A stretch of DNA of 64,000 bases from Porphyrobacter sp. (GCA_017744315.1 JAGIBN010000003.1:372001-436000); one strand, 5' to 3'. Positions 10,789 through 21,035 are shown, counted from the stretch's first letter. Numbers and translations: made by a program. The notes: generated by a model not told the origin, from the letters alone.

Positions 10789-11055
10789 GTGAAGGTACAT
10801 GTCGAGATCGATTGCACGCCCGAGGAAGCGCGGCGGTTCATGGGGTTGCCCGACGTCGAGAAGGCCAATGCGGTCTATGTTGATGCCTTTGCCAAGGCGA
10901 TGCAGGGGGCGGCCAACACCGAGCAGTTGCGCGACTATGCCAAGCAGCTCGCTCCGATGGGGCAGATGGGGCTGAAGATGTTCGAAAGCTTCGTCGAAGG
11001 CGCGCGCAAGGCGAGCGAACGGCCTATGGCCGACCCCGACAAGCCGGACGCCTGA
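10789..11055 (+). CDS. Small conserved protein (DUF6489-like)
   Basis: VKVHVEIDCTPEEARRFMGLPDVEKANAVYVDAFAKAMQG; GTG start, directly upstream of mnmE. Confidence 0.65.
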   Translation: MKVHVEIDCTPEEARRFMGLPDVEKANAVYVDAFAKAMQGAANTEQLRDYAKQLAPMGQMGLKMFESFVEGARKASERPMADPDKPDA

Positions 11056-11066
11056 TCAACCTTTCC

Positions 11067-12341
11067 ATGGACACCATCTTCGCACTTTCCAGCGGCTCCC
11101 CGCCTGCAGGTATTGCTGTCGTTCGTGTGAGCGGCGCCAAGGCTGCGCTGGCACTGGAAAGGCTCGCGGGGCGTCTTCCGCATCCCAGGCGCGCGAGCCG
11201 GGCGATGTTGCGTGGCCCCGAGGGTGAGTTGCTCGATGATGGGCTGGTGCTGTGGTTTCCTGGCCCGAACACCGCGACGGGCGAGGACTTGGCGGAATTC
11301 CATCTCCACGGCGGACGTGCCGTGGTCGCGGCGATAGAGCGCGAGCTTGGAAGCTTGCCGGGATTTCGCAGGGCTCTTCCAGGCGAGTTCACGCGCCGGT
11401 CTTTCGCCAACGGCAGGATCGACCTCGCGGAAGCGGAAGGTCTCGCTGATCTCTTGTCGGCTGAAACCGAGCTTCAGCGCCAGGCAGCTATTGGCATGGC
11501 GGGCGGGGTTCTGTCGCGCCGGGTCGAGGAATGGCGAGATCGCGTGCTGGGACTGTCAGCACAACTTGAGGCCGTTCTCGATTTCGAGGACGAGGACGAT
11601 ATCGGCTTGCTTCCTGTGACCTTTGGCCGAGCGATCGAGGAATTGGCCGGTGAGATCGCAGCAGCACTGTCTGCGCCTTCCGCCGAAACGTTGCGGGAGG
11701 GCTATCGGGTAGCCCTTGCGGGGCCACCCAACGCCGGGAAATCAACCCTTTTCAACGCGTTGATCGAAAGCGAAGCGGCGATTACCACGCCTATTGCCGG
11801 CACTACGCGAGATGTTCTCGTGCGTCCGGTGGCACTTGGCGGAGTGCCTTTCAGTTTCGTCGACATGGCCGGGCTGAGAGATGAGAGTTTAGATCCGGTT
11901 GAAGCGATCGGCATTGAGCGCGCCCAAGTTGAGATCGAACGAGCGGATCTGGTCCTCTGGCTTGGCCCGGAGGGTGACGGACCTGAGGGATCATGGGAGA
12001 TAGAGGCTCAGTGCGATCGACAGGGCCATCTTTCCAAACGTCTTCCACGCTATCGAGTGTCAGCGGTTACGGGTGAGAATATCGGGCAGCTCAAACAGGG
12101 CCTGATTGATGTGGCTTACCTGGCGATGCCGAAGCCGGGTGAGACTGCGCTCAACCGCCGGCAACGGCTGCTTCTTGAGGAGGCGGTCGGGTCGCTGGAA
12201 TCCGCTTCGGCTGAGCGAGATCCCTTGTTGCGGGGTGAGGGGTTGCGGCAGTGCCGTCTGGCCTTTGATCGCCTTGTTGGCCGGAGCTCGACCGAAGATG
12301 TGCTCGATGTGCTTTTCGGACGGTTTTGTATCGGCAAGTAG
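11067..12341 (+). CDS. mnmE: tRNA modification GTPase MnmE
   Basis: MDTIFALSSGSPPAGIAVVRVSG...GPPNAGKSTLFNALIESEAAITTPIAGTTRD; ends CIGK. Confidence 0.95.
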   Translation: MDTIFALSSGSPPAGIAVVRVSGAKAALALERLAGRLPHPRRASRAMLRGPEGELLDDGLVLWFPGPNTATGEDLAEFHLHGGRAVVAAIERELGSLPGFRRALPGEFTRRSFANGRIDLAEAEGLADLLSAETELQRQAAIGMAGGVLSRRVEEWRDRVLGLSAQLEAVLDFEDEDDIGLLPVTFGRAIEELAGEIAAALSAPSAETLREGYRVALAGPPNAGKSTLFNALIESEAAITTPIAGTTRDVLVRPVALGGVPFSFVDMAGLRDESLDPVEAIGIERAQVEIERADLVLWLGPEGDGPEGSWEIEAQCDRQGHLSKRLPRYRVSAVTGENIGQLKQGLIDVAYLAMPKPGETALNRRQRLLLEEAVGSLESASAERDPLLRGEGLRQCRLAFDRLVGRSSTEDVLDVLFGRFCIGK

Positions 12342-12346
12342 GCGGG

Positions 12347-12362
12347 TGTTTCACGTGAAACA
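12347..12362. promoter_or_regulatory. parS-like centromere site 1 (TGTTTCACGTGAAACA)
   Basis: Perfect 16-bp palindrome matching the broadly conserved ParB-binding sequence; mnmE-mnmG gap. Confidence 0.9.
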
Positions 12363-12409
12363 CTTTTCGGCTTTTGACCCGAAGCGCATCGCGGATTAGG
12401 GCCGCAAGC

Positions 12410-14266
12410 ATGAGTGCATTCGATGTCCTTGTGATCGGCGGCGGCCATGCGGGATGCGAGGCGGCGGCTGTGGCTGCGCGCATGGGCGCGCGTACCGGCC
12501 TCATCTCGTTCGATCTCGACGCAATTGGCGCGATGAGCTGCAACCCGGCAATCGGCGGGCTGGGCAAAGGTCATCTCGTTCGCGAGGTCGACGCACTCGA
12601 TGGCTTGATCGGCCGAGCCGCCGATGCCGCGGCAATCCACTATCGCATGCTCAACCGGTCCAAGGGCAGCGCCGTCTGGGGCCCTCGTGTCCAAGCCGAT
12701 CGGCGACTGTTCAAGGCGGCTGTCCAAGGCATGATTGCGCGGCAGCCGAATCTTGAGACGATCGCGGGCGAGGCCGCAGCGTTGATCATCGAGAGTGGCC
12801 AGGCGCGAGGCGTGGTGCTCGCCGATGGTCAGCGGCTTGAAGCGAAGGCTGTCGTTCTCTGCACCGGCACGTTCCTTGGCGGGACGCTCTTCCGCGGAGA
12901 GGAGCGCATGACCGGAGGCCGGATAGGTGAGGCCTCGGCCCAGCAACTGGCGTCGCAATTGCGCGAAGCCGAGCTTCCGATGGCGCGGCTCAAGACCGGT
13001 ACCCCGCCGCGCTTGGACGGCCGCACCATCAATTGGGGGCGGCTCGAAGAGCAGGCCTCGGACACCGACCCTTGGACCATGTCGCCGTTGACGCCAGCGC
13101 GAACCAATCCTCAGGTGTTCTGCGCGATCACCCGGACCAATGCGCGCAGTCACGAGATCATTCGCGAGAATCTGCATCGCTCGCCCCTCTTCACCGGCGC
13201 GATCGAAGCGGCAGGTCCCCGCTATTGTCCGTCGATCGAAGACAAGATCCACCGCTTTGGCGATCGGGATGGACACCAGGTGTTTCTCGAGCCCGAGGGC
13301 CTTTCCACCCACCTGATCTATCCCAACGGGGTAAGCACCTCACTTCCGGCCGACGTGCAGCTTGGCATGTTGCAGACAATGGAGGGGCTCGAGCGGGTCG
13401 AGATCGTCGTGGCCGGCTATGCGGTCGAGTACGATCACATCGACCCACGCGCCTTGGGGCAGGATTTGCAGCTCCACGCAATCCCGGGTCTCTATTGCGC
13501 CGGCCAGATCAACGGCACGACGGGCTATGAAGAGGCAGCGGCCCAAGGGCTTTACGCGGGCATGCATGCGGCAGCCGCGGTGCTTGGACGGGAACCCGCC
13601 GCGCTGGATCGCGGCAACAGCTACTTGGCGGTAATGATCGACGATCTTACGCTGCATGGCGTGAGTGAGCCGTACCGCATGCTCACGGCGCGAGCCGAGT
13701 ACCGTCTGCGGCTGAGGGCGAATAACGCGACTACCCGCCTCACTCCGTTGGCGCTCGAGGCCGGATGCCTTGGGGATGAGCGGCGCGAATGGTTTTCAGA
13801 GCGTGATGCGAAGCGGGCCCGTTGGGTCGGAGCACTTGATAGTGAGGTGAATTCTTCCGAGCTGGCTGCACGAGGCATAGCCGTGAGGCGGGATGCTGGG
13901 CGCAAGAGTCTGGCCGAGTGGCTGCGCTATCCCGATGTTGACCTGGCTGGGCTCGAACGGTGGATTGATCCGGGGCTCGACGTGCGTTCAGAGATTGCCG
14001 GCGAGATGGCGGAGGACGCCGCCTATGCGCCATACCTCGATCGGCAGGAGAGTGAGTTGCGAGAACTTCGTGCAAGCGAAGCCGTGGCGCTGGGGCCGGA
14101 CTTTCCATTCATCCAGGTTCCAGGGTTGTCCAATGAGATGGTCGAACGTTTGACATCGGCCTGTCCTGCCAACCTCGCTGCGGCCGGAAGAGTTCGGGGG
14201 ATCACTCCGGCCGCGCTTGCCGCGGTGCTCGTGTTCGCCCGGCGCCAGTCATCGGTGGCTGCATGA
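12410..14266 (+). CDS. mnmG: tRNA uridine-5-carboxymethylaminomethyl modification enzyme MnmG
   Basis: [26 protein letters not shown]...[24 protein letters not shown]. Confidence 0.96.
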   Translation: MSAFDVLVIGGGHAGCEAAAVAARMGARTGLISFDLDAIGAMSCNPAIGGLGKGHLVREVDALDGLIGRAADAAAIHYRMLNRSKGSAVWGPRVQADRRLFKAAVQGMIARQPNLETIAGEAAALIIESGQARGVVLADGQRLEAKAVVLCTGTFLGGTLFRGEERMTGGRIGEASAQQLASQLREAELPMARLKTGTPPRLDGRTINWGRLEEQASDTDPWTMSPLTPARTNPQVFCAITRTNARSHEIIRENLHRSPLFTGAIEAAGPRYCPSIEDKIHRFGDRDGHQVFLEPEGLSTHLIYPNGVSTSLPADVQLGMLQTMEGLERVEIVVAGYAVEYDHIDPRALGQDLQLHAIPGLYCAGQINGTTGYEEAAAQGLYAGMHAAAAVLGREPAALDRGNSYLAVMIDDLTLHGVSEPYRMLTARAEYRLRLRANNATTRLTPLALEAGCLGDERREWFSERDAKRARWVGALDSEVNSSELAARGIAVRRDAGRKSLAEWLRYPDVDLAGLERWIDPGLDVRSEIAGEMAEDAAYAPYLDRQESELRELRASEAVALGPDFPFIQVPGLSNEMVERLTSACPANLAAAGRVRGITPAALAAVLVFARRQSSVAA

Positions 14267-14889
14267 TCGAGGGGGAGGTCGCAGCTCGGGCGTTCTGCGC
14301 AGCGCGTACTGATGCGGCGGGCATGGAGCGCCTGGAAGCGTTCGCACGCCTTTTGGCTGACGAGAACGGTGTCCAGAACCTCGTTTCCAGCGCCAGCCTG
14401 GACGCCATCTGGCAACGCCACTTTGCCGATAGTCTCCAGTTGATCGACTATGTTCCACGTGAAACAGCCGCTTGGCTCGACATGGGAAGCGGCGCGGGCT
14501 TTCCCGGGCTGGTGCTCGCGGCCACTCGACCAGATCTTGAACTAGTCCTGGTCGAATCGCGCAAGCGACGATCCGAGTGGCTTACCCGAGCGTCGCGGGC
14601 GCTGGGCCTGACAAACTGTCGCGTTTTGGGAGCCCGTCTCGAAAACGTGGAGACGTTTCCGGCCGGCGTAATTACAGCACGGGCCTTCGCTCCACTCGGT
14701 AAACTCCTACAGTTGTCAGCCCGGTTTTCCACACGCAACACAGTGTGGCTGTTGCCCAAGGGGCGGTCGGCGGCGCAAGAACTGGAGACACAGCCGCTTC
14801 CGGTGCGAGAAATGTTCCACGTGGAACAGTCGCAGACTGATGAGGGAGGGGGCATCCTAGTGGGACAAGGGACACCGAAAGTCCGATGA
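14263..14889 (+). CDS. rsmG: 16S rRNA (guanine527-N7)-methyltransferase
   Basis: [36 protein letters not shown]. Confidence 0.93.
   Translation: MIEGEVAARAFCAARTDAAGMERLEAFARLLADENGVQNLVSSASLDAIWQRHFADSLQLIDYVPRETAAWLDMGSGAGFPGLVLAATRPDLELVLVESRKRRSEWLTRASRALGLTNCRVLGARLENVETFPAGVITARAFAPLGKLLQLSARFSTRNTVWLLPKGRSAAQELETQPLPVREMFHVEQSQTDEGGGILVGQGTPKVR
14451..14466. promoter_or_regulatory. parS-like site 2 (TGTTCCACGTGAAACA), inside rsmG
   Basis: 15 of 16 positions palindrome-consistent with parS. Confidence 0.85.
14813..14828. promoter_or_regulatory. parS-like site 3 (TGTTCCACGTGGAACA), 3' end of rsmG
   Basis: Perfect 16-bp palindrome, parS consensus variant. Confidence 0.88.
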
Positions 14890-15662
14890 TCCGGATCGCG
14901 ATAGCTAACCAGAAGGGCGGGGTAGGCAAGACCACCACCGCCATCAACATTGCTACGGCCATGGCGGCGGCGGGATGGAAGACCCTGCTGGTCGATCTCG
15001 ATCCCCAAGGGAACGCGTCGACAGGGCTCGGCATCGAAGGCGCTCGGCGTGAGCTTTCGAGCTACGATCTCCTGGTCGAGCAAGCGAAAGTCGAGGACTG
15101 CACGGTTCCGACCAGCATTCCCGGCCTCGATGTCGTCCCCGCTACCGTCGATCTGAGCGGCGCTGAGATCGAGCTTGTGACGGTAGAGAACCGCACGGGC
15201 CGCCTCGGCGCTGCCCTGGCGGGCCACACCCAGCACGACGTCTGCTTTATTGATTGCCCGCCATCGCTTGGATTGCTGACGCTGAACGCTTTGACTGCGG
15301 CGGATACCTTGATGGTTCCGCTTCAGTGCGAGTTCTTTGCGCTCGAAGGTCTAAGCCAGCTTCTGACCACGGTTGACCAGGTCCAGCAGCGCTTCAATCC
15401 CAATCTCGGGATCATCGGCATCGTGTTGACGATGTTCGATCGACGTAACCGCCTGACCGATCAAGTTGCCGAAGATGTGCGCGAATGCCTGGGCAAGCTG
15501 GTGTTCGAGGCGGTGATCCCGCGAAACGTTCGTTTGTCCGAGGCACCAAGCCACGGTCTGCCAGCGCTGATTTACGACCAGTCCTGCGCTGGCAGTGTTG
15601 CGTACATGGCGCTGGCGCGTGAGCTTATTGGACGTCTGCCTAAAGAAAGGGTCGCCGCATGA
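14886..15662 (+). CDS. parA: Chromosome partitioning ATPase ParA
   Basis: [26 protein letters not shown]...LVDLDPQGNASTGLG. Confidence 0.95.
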   Translation: MIRIAIANQKGGVGKTTTAINIATAMAAAGWKTLLVDLDPQGNASTGLGIEGARRELSSYDLLVEQAKVEDCTVPTSIPGLDVVPATVDLSGAEIELVTVENRTGRLGAALAGHTQHDVCFIDCPPSLGLLTLNALTAADTLMVPLQCEFFALEGLSQLLTTVDQVQQRFNPNLGIIGIVLTMFDRRNRLTDQVAEDVRECLGKLVFEAVIPRNVRLSEAPSHGLPALIYDQSCAGSVAYMALARELIGRLPKERVAA

Positions 15663-16615
15663 GCGCCGAAGATCGCACCGATTCGCGGACCGCGCCCAAG
15701 CGCGGCCTTGGCCGAGGGTTGAGTGCCCTGATGGGCGAAATGCGCCGCGAGGAACCGCTGGTTTCGCCTGCGCGCGATGGGGCGTCGGGCGTGGAATCGT
15801 CTGCCTCGCCCGAAATGGATTCGTCCGGCCTCGCAAGCCTCCCGGTTGCGGCGATCGAACCTCATCCCGAACAGCCGCGACGCCACTTTGACGAGGCCGC
15901 ACTCGAGGAGCTTTCAACCTCGATCGCCAAGCGTGGTGTGATCCAGCCGGTTATCGTGCGCCCGCTGGCTGGCGGGCGCTATCAGCTCGTGGCCGGCGAA
16001 CGCCGCTGGCGGGCGGCGCAGAAGGCGCAACTCCATGAAATTCCGGCCTTAGTTCGCGATCTCGAAGAGAGCGATGTGATGGCTCTGGCGCTGATCGAGA
16101 ACATTCAGCGCGAAGACCTCAATCCCGTTGAGGAAGCGAGAGGATATCAGCGCCTGGGTGAGCGAGACGACTTGCCGCAGAGCGAGATCGCGCGTCTCGT
16201 CGGCAAGTCGCGCAGCCACGTGGCCAATCTCCAGCGCCTGCTTACGCTTCCGCAGTCCGTCCTCGATCACCTTGAGACCGGACGCCTCGACATGGGTCAC
16301 GCGCGGGCACTCGTCGGGCGCGAGGATGCCGAAGCCCTGGCGCAGCGCGCCGTCGATCAAAAGCTGTCGGTTCGCGAAGTCGAGAAGCTTTCCCGTCGCG
16401 GCGATACCCGCGTGCGGCGTCAGGCAAGGGATTCGCGTGATCCGGCCGGCGATGCGGATATCGTGGCGGTGCAGAACCATCTCGAGGAGTTCCTCGGCCT
16501 GCCAGTAAGAATTGCGGCCGACACCGATCCGCGTTCCGGCGCGGTTACAATCCGTTATCGCACGCTCGATCAGCTCGATCTGATCTGCCAGCGCCTCACT
16601 GGTGGTGGGATCTAG
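15659..16615 (+). CDS. parB: Chromosome partitioning protein ParB
   Basis: KRGLGRGLSALMGE...YQLVAGERRWRAAQKA...IENIQREDLNPVEEARGYQRL. Confidence 0.95.
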   Translation: MSAEDRTDSRTAPKRGLGRGLSALMGEMRREEPLVSPARDGASGVESSASPEMDSSGLASLPVAAIEPHPEQPRRHFDEAALEELSTSIAKRGVIQPVIVRPLAGGRYQLVAGERRWRAAQKAQLHEIPALVRDLEESDVMALALIENIQREDLNPVEEARGYQRLGERDDLPQSEIARLVGKSRSHVANLQRLLTLPQSVLDHLETGRLDMGHARALVGREDAEALAQRAVDQKLSVREVEKLSRRGDTRVRRQARDSRDPAGDADIVAVQNHLEEFLGLPVRIAADTDPRSGAVTIRYRTLDQLDLICQRLTGGGI

Positions 16616-16786
16616 CGCTGACTCCTTAAGTAAAACCCCGTAGTCGTTAACCACCTTTGAAGACCAAGCTTGAACAGCCGGGGCCGTAATGGGCCGGTTG
16701 ACGGGGGGATTTTCCCGTTCGAGTGACCGGCGCGCCTGGGGAATCCTTTCGAGGGAGCGCCGTTCACGCTTGGAAGGGGTTAACAC

Positions 16787-17287
16787 ATGAACTCGACTCT
16801 GCGTAACGCGGCTGTGGGCATGGCGATCGCCGCTCTCGGCTTCTCGACTTCCGCTTCGGCCGCCACTGCGACCGCGAATGCTCAGGCCAATATCCTGACC
16901 TCGCTCTCGGTGACTGCGACTGACAACCTGCTCGACTTCGGCACCATCGCCAACAGTGGCGTGGGCGGCAACGTGACCGTAAACGCCTCGACTGGCGCTC
17001 GCACCTGCACCCCCGGCCTGGTTTGCACCGCCGGTTCGCCGGGCGTCGCCACGTTCCACGTCGCCGGCGAGAGCGGTCTTCCGGTCGCCATCTCGTTCAC
17101 CAACCAGACGATCCAGCTGCAGAGCGGCTCTGCGCTCCTGCCGTTGACGCTCGCCAGCCAGTATTCGACCCAGGTCCTTGGGGCGAGCGGCAGTGACTTC
17201 AACGTTGGCGGCACGCTGACGCTTGCCACGAACCAGGCTGCCGGCCTTTACACCGGTCAGTTCGAAGTGGTTGTTGTTTATAACTAA
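16787..17287 (+). CDS. DUF4402 domain protein, putative pilin subunit of chaperone-usher locus
   Basis: Signal peptide; LDFGTIANSG...; C-terminal AAGLYTGQFEVVVVYN strand; followed by chaperone and usher genes. Confidence 0.75.
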   Translation: MNSTLRNAAVGMAIAALGFSTSASAATATANAQANILTSLSVTATDNLLDFGTIANSGVGGNVTVNASTGARTCTPGLVCTAGSPGVATFHVAGESGLPVAISFTNQTIQLQSGSALLPLTLASQYSTQVLGASGSDFNVGGTLTLATNQAAGLYTGQFEVVVVYN

Positions 17288-17331
17288 TCCGAACTAGCGC
17301 GTTCCGGCCGATTGCCGGTTCGCATACCTTG

Positions 17332-17368
17332 AGGCCGTTCCGCATAGCGCGGGGCGGCCTTTCTGTTT
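17332..17368 (+). terminator. Rho-independent terminator-like hairpin after DUF4402 gene
   Basis: gaggccgttccgcatagcgcggggcggcctttctgttt: AGGCCG/CGGCCT stem plus T-rich tail. Confidence 0.6.
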
Positions 17369-17456
17369 GGACGAGCCTGTTAGGGTTTACGCCGAATTAA
17401 CCGTGTCAGACTTAGGAAACGGACGAATACGCAAAACCCCTTAGGGAAAGGGACTT

Positions 17457-18293
17457 ATGCCAATCGTTCGTTTGCGCCGGTGTAGCGCCGTAATTCTTAC
17501 CGCAATGGCACTCAGCCTAGCTATGCCTGCACCGATCGCGGCGCAGGGTGACCTTCTGATTGCCCCAACCCGTCTCGTGCTTGACGGCCGGCGTGGTGGT
17601 GAAGTCATTCTGTCAAATGTTGGCAGCGAGGAGGCGACCTATCGCGTCTCGCTCGAACTGCGTCGGATGACTCCGGAGGGCAGCCTGGAGCCGGTCGATG
17701 CCGCCGAGGCCAACGTGACCGAAGCCGCAGCGCTGGAAATGATCCGCTATGCGCCGCGCCGTGTCGTCCTACCACCCGGCGAACCGCAGGCGATCCGGAT
17801 CAGTGCCCGGCCCGGCGCCGAGCTGCCTGATGGGGAGTATCGCGTGCACATGGCGTTCGCGGCGGTTCCAAAGGTTCAGCCGATCGCGTCGCCCGAGACA
17901 GCTCCAGCGGGCAGTTTCGTTGTGAAGATTACGCCGATCTACGGAATCACCATGCCGATCATCGTGCGCAAGGGGCAACTCGAGGTCGTCGCTGGGCTGG
18001 CCAATCCGCGTGTCGAAGAACTGGGCGACGGGGCTTATGCCTTTGCTGTCGACATCTCGCGATCTGGCGGGGCTTCGGTCTACGGGGATCTCCTGGTCTA
18101 CGGCAGCGGAAGCGAGCCGGTGTTCGTGGCCCGCGGTCTCGGGGTCTATCCCGAGATCGGCAGCCGTCACACGACGCTTCCGATCTCTGCCGAACAGGCA
18201 GCGGCGATGAAAGGCCCGGTGCGTGTCGAACTGCGGGCTCCGCTGGCCGACGGTGGAGCGCTCATCACGTCACTCGACGCAGTCCTGCGCTGA
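17457..18293 (+). CDS. Periplasmic pilus assembly chaperone-like protein
   Basis: Signal peptide, QGDLLIAPTRLVLDGRRGGEVILSNVGSEEATYRVSLE; PapD-like N-terminal domain. Confidence 0.75.
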   Translation: MPIVRLRRCSAVILTAMALSLAMPAPIAAQGDLLIAPTRLVLDGRRGGEVILSNVGSEEATYRVSLELRRMTPEGSLEPVDAAEANVTEAAALEMIRYAPRRVVLPPGEPQAIRISARPGAELPDGEYRVHMAFAAVPKVQPIASPETAPAGSFVVKITPIYGITMPIIVRKGQLEVVAGLANPRVEELGDGAYAFAVDISRSGGASVYGDLLVYGSGSEPVFVARGLGVYPEIGSRHTTLPISAEQAAAMKGPVRVELRAPLADGGALITSLDAVLR

Positions 18294-18328
18294 GCCGGCT
18301 CTAACCTCGGCCATCGGCGCCCACTCCC

Positions 18329-21031
18329 ATGTCCCGCCTCCGCTCCCTGCGGCTTCAGGCCGTCGCGAAACTCGCGGCGAGCTGCCTGTTGCTTTGGAGC
18401 GGAGCTGCGACCGCGCAGGAGAGCGGCTACACTCCGAGTGAGGAAGACGCGGTTCTGTTTCAGCTGCAGGTCAAGCAGTACCGCCTGATGAACGAAGTGC
18501 GCGGCTACCAAACGCCCGACGGCGTCTGCGTCGACCTCGCCGATGTCATCCAGTCGCTCGATATTCCCGTCCGCCTCGACAAGAAGTCGCGCCGCGCAAC
18601 TGGCTGGATCTTCACCGAAGAGCAGACTTTCACGCTGGACCGTGATTCCAATACAGTACAAACCATGAACACGAAGCGCGGGCTTCAACCGGGCGAAATC
18701 CATGACTCGCCCGAAGGTTGGTGCATCGATACGCGATCGCTGGGAGGCTGGCTTGGGGTCACTTTCACACCCAATCTGCGCAATTCCTCGCTCACGATCG
18801 AAAGTGACACGCGGCTCCCGTTCGTCGAAGCGATCGAGCGGCAAAGTCGCGCCGCGCGACTTCACCCCGAACGTGACCGGCCCGACCTCAGCGCTTATCC
18901 GCAGGCGAAGCAGCCTTATGCCCTGTGGCGCATGCCCTCGGTCGATGTCGTGGCGCAAGCTGACTACAGCAACGGAGGACGCCACTCGCAACTCAACACC
19001 CGTTACGAGATCTTCGCCAGCGGAGAGATCGCGCGCGCCAGTTTCGATATGCGCCTGGCGTCCGACAACGACGGGGCGCCCGATAGCCTGAGGCTGCGCG
19101 CCTATCGCATGGATCCCGACGGCCAGATGCTGGGGCCGCTCGAGGCGACGCAGGCCGTGGCCGGGGATGTCGACATGATCTCCGGCAACCTCGCCGGTGC
19201 CAGCGGCGCGGGCAGAGGCGCGTTCATCAGCAACCGCGGGCTCGACCAGTCCGATCGGTTCGGCACCACCATCCTGCGCGGCACCCTGCCCCTTGGATGG
19301 GACGCTGAGCTTTACCGCAATGGGCAGCTCCTCGCGTTCCAGAACAACATGCCCGACGGCCGCTACGAGTTCGAAGTCAACTTGCTGTTCGGCAACAACG
19401 ATCTCGAGGTGGTCCTCTACGGGCCACAGGGGCAGATTCGGCGCGAGAGCAAGGACGTCCAGGTCGGCTATGACTCGCTGCCACCCGGCACGCTCGAATA
19501 TTGGGCGGGCTTCATCCAACGCAATCACGACCTCATCTCGTTCGGCCGACCGCCCCCGGGCAGCCGGCTCGACGAAGGATGGCAATACGCCGCCGGGGTG
19601 CAATATGGCCTCGATCGCCGCACGGTGATCGGGGCAAACGCGCATTCGCTCTACTATGCCCTGCGAAGACGCGATTACGTTGAACTCAACCTTCAGCGAG
19701 CCCTTGGCCCCGTGCTGTTCAATCTAAGCGGCGCCCAGGAGTTCGGCCGAGGGCGCGCCTATAAGATTGATATGATTGGCAAAGTCGGCGAGATCAATAT
19801 CCAGGGCCAAAGCCTGTTCGTGGATGGAAGCTTCACGAGCGGATTGGTCGATCCCAGGGACAAGAGCTCGCATAGCCTGTACCTCGACACGTTCTTGCCT
19901 TCGGAACGAACGCCGATTTCCCTGTCAGGTGGCGTGAAGCACACCGAGCGGCGTGACGGCACCGAGGTCAACGATGCGGTCGCGCGCGCCTCCCTGCTTA
20001 TGCCCCGGATATCGCTGACCGGCTATGTCGCCTATCGCGACACCGTCGGTAATACCGACTGGGATGACGGAACTCGCGTCGGCGTGCTCGCCAACACGCG
20101 CTTCCTGGGCCTTACCGCGCGAGGCGAGGCTTCCTATAAGCTCAGCGGCCAGGAGACGGGCTTCGACAGGGCCACGCTGACTGTCGAGAAGAACCTTGGT
20201 GGCCTATCCGAACTGCGGCTCGACATCGAACACACTCGGCGCACGGGGATCACCGAGTTCGACCTCGGCCTTGTCCGGCATTTCCGCAAACTCGCCGTCA
20301 CGGCCAGCGGAAGCGTCGATACCGAGGGAAGCGTGGGCGCCAATATCGCGCTCAACTTCAGCCTGGGGCATGATCCGCTGACGGGCAGATGGCGCCTGTC
20401 GAGCGAGAAGCTTGCCCAACGCGGGCAGGCGGCAGTCTCGGTCTTCCTCGACGAGAACGGAGATGGTCTCCGTTCGGACGATGAGGAGCCTCTTACCGGC
20501 GTCGGCATCAATGCGGGTGCAGTGGGGTCGAGCGAACCGACCGATCAATTCGGCCATGCCATCGTCGAGGGCCTGCAGCCTTATCAAAAAGTCCTGATCG
20601 GCATCGATGAGTCGACGCTGCCGGATCCTTTCCTCCTGCCGCAGGGTAAAGGCATTGTGGTGACGCCGCGGCCGGGGGTCTCTTCGGTGGTCGAAATCGC
20701 AGTGAGCCCGACCGGGGAAGTGGAAGGCACCCTGAACGGTCCGGAGAATGTCCCTCTGGCTGGAGCCAAACTCGAACTGATCGACCGCAACGGCACGGTC
20801 GTGGCGAGCACGATCAGCGAATACGATGGGTTCTTCCTGTTCGACCGGGTGGCTTACGGCAAATATCGACTGCAGCTGGCGCCGGACAGTCAGCTGGTCC
20901 TCGGTGTCGAGGCGAACCTGGCCGACGGGATCGAGCTCGGACCTCAGCAAACCGTCGATCGCCTGGGGACCATTCGGCTCCGCTTGGCTGCGCAAATTGC
21001 TCAGGGACCGCTTGGCCGAAGCCGGCCCTGA
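18329..21031 (+). CDS. Fimbrial usher-like outer membrane protein with atypical N- and C-terminal domains
   Basis: 900 aa; beta-barrel usher-like core (ELYRNGQLLAFQNNMPDGRYEFEVNLLFGNNDLEVVLYGPQGQIRRE); C-terminal SdrD-B/CarboxypepD_reg-like repeats (FLDENGDGLRSDDEEPLTGV; YDGFFLFDRVAYGKYRLQL). Confidence 0.75.
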   Translation: MSRLRSLRLQAVAKLAASCLLLWSGAATAQESGYTPSEEDAVLFQLQVKQYRLMNEVRGYQTPDGVCVDLADVIQSLDIPVRLDKKSRRATGWIFTEEQTFTLDRDSNTVQTMNTKRGLQPGEIHDSPEGWCIDTRSLGGWLGVTFTPNLRNSSLTIESDTRLPFVEAIERQSRAARLHPERDRPDLSAYPQAKQPYALWRMPSVDVVAQADYSNGGRHSQLNTRYEIFASGEIARASFDMRLASDNDGAPDSLRLRAYRMDPDGQMLGPLEATQAVAGDVDMISGNLAGASGAGRGAFISNRGLDQSDRFGTTILRGTLPLGWDAELYRNGQLLAFQNNMPDGRYEFEVNLLFGNNDLEVVLYGPQGQIRRESKDVQVGYDSLPPGTLEYWAGFIQRNHDLISFGRPPPGSRLDEGWQYAAGVQYGLDRRTVIGANAHSLYYALRRRDYVELNLQRALGPVLFNLSGAQEFGRGRAYKIDMIGKVGEINIQGQSLFVDGSFTSGLVDPRDKSSHSLYLDTFLPSERTPISLSGGVKHTERRDGTEVNDAVARASLLMPRISLTGYVAYRDTVGNTDWDDGTRVGVLANTRFLGLTARGEASYKLSGQETGFDRATLTVEKNLGGLSELRLDIEHTRRTGITEFDLGLVRHFRKLAVTASGSVDTEGSVGANIALNFSLGHDPLTGRWRLSSEKLAQRGQAAVSVFLDENGDGLRSDDEEPLTGVGINAGAVGSSEPTDQFGHAIVEGLQPYQKVLIGIDESTLPDPFLLPQGKGIVVTPRPGVSSVVEIAVSPTGEVEGTLNGPENVPLAGAKLELIDRNGTVVASTISEYDGFFLFDRVAYGKYRLQLAPDSQLVLGVEANLADGIELGPQQTVDRLGTIRLRLAAQIAQGPLGRSRP

Positions 21032-21035
21032 CTTC

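Noticed and set aside
16640-16660. TTAACC words (16.65 and 17.40 kb) as CtrA sites
   Set aside because: Single half-sites without the paired TTAA-N7-TTAA spacing; not enough to claim.
18167-19645. 492-aa minus-strand ORF opposite the usher gene
   Set aside because: Antisense artefact overlapping the usher and the chaperone 3' end; no domain resemblance.
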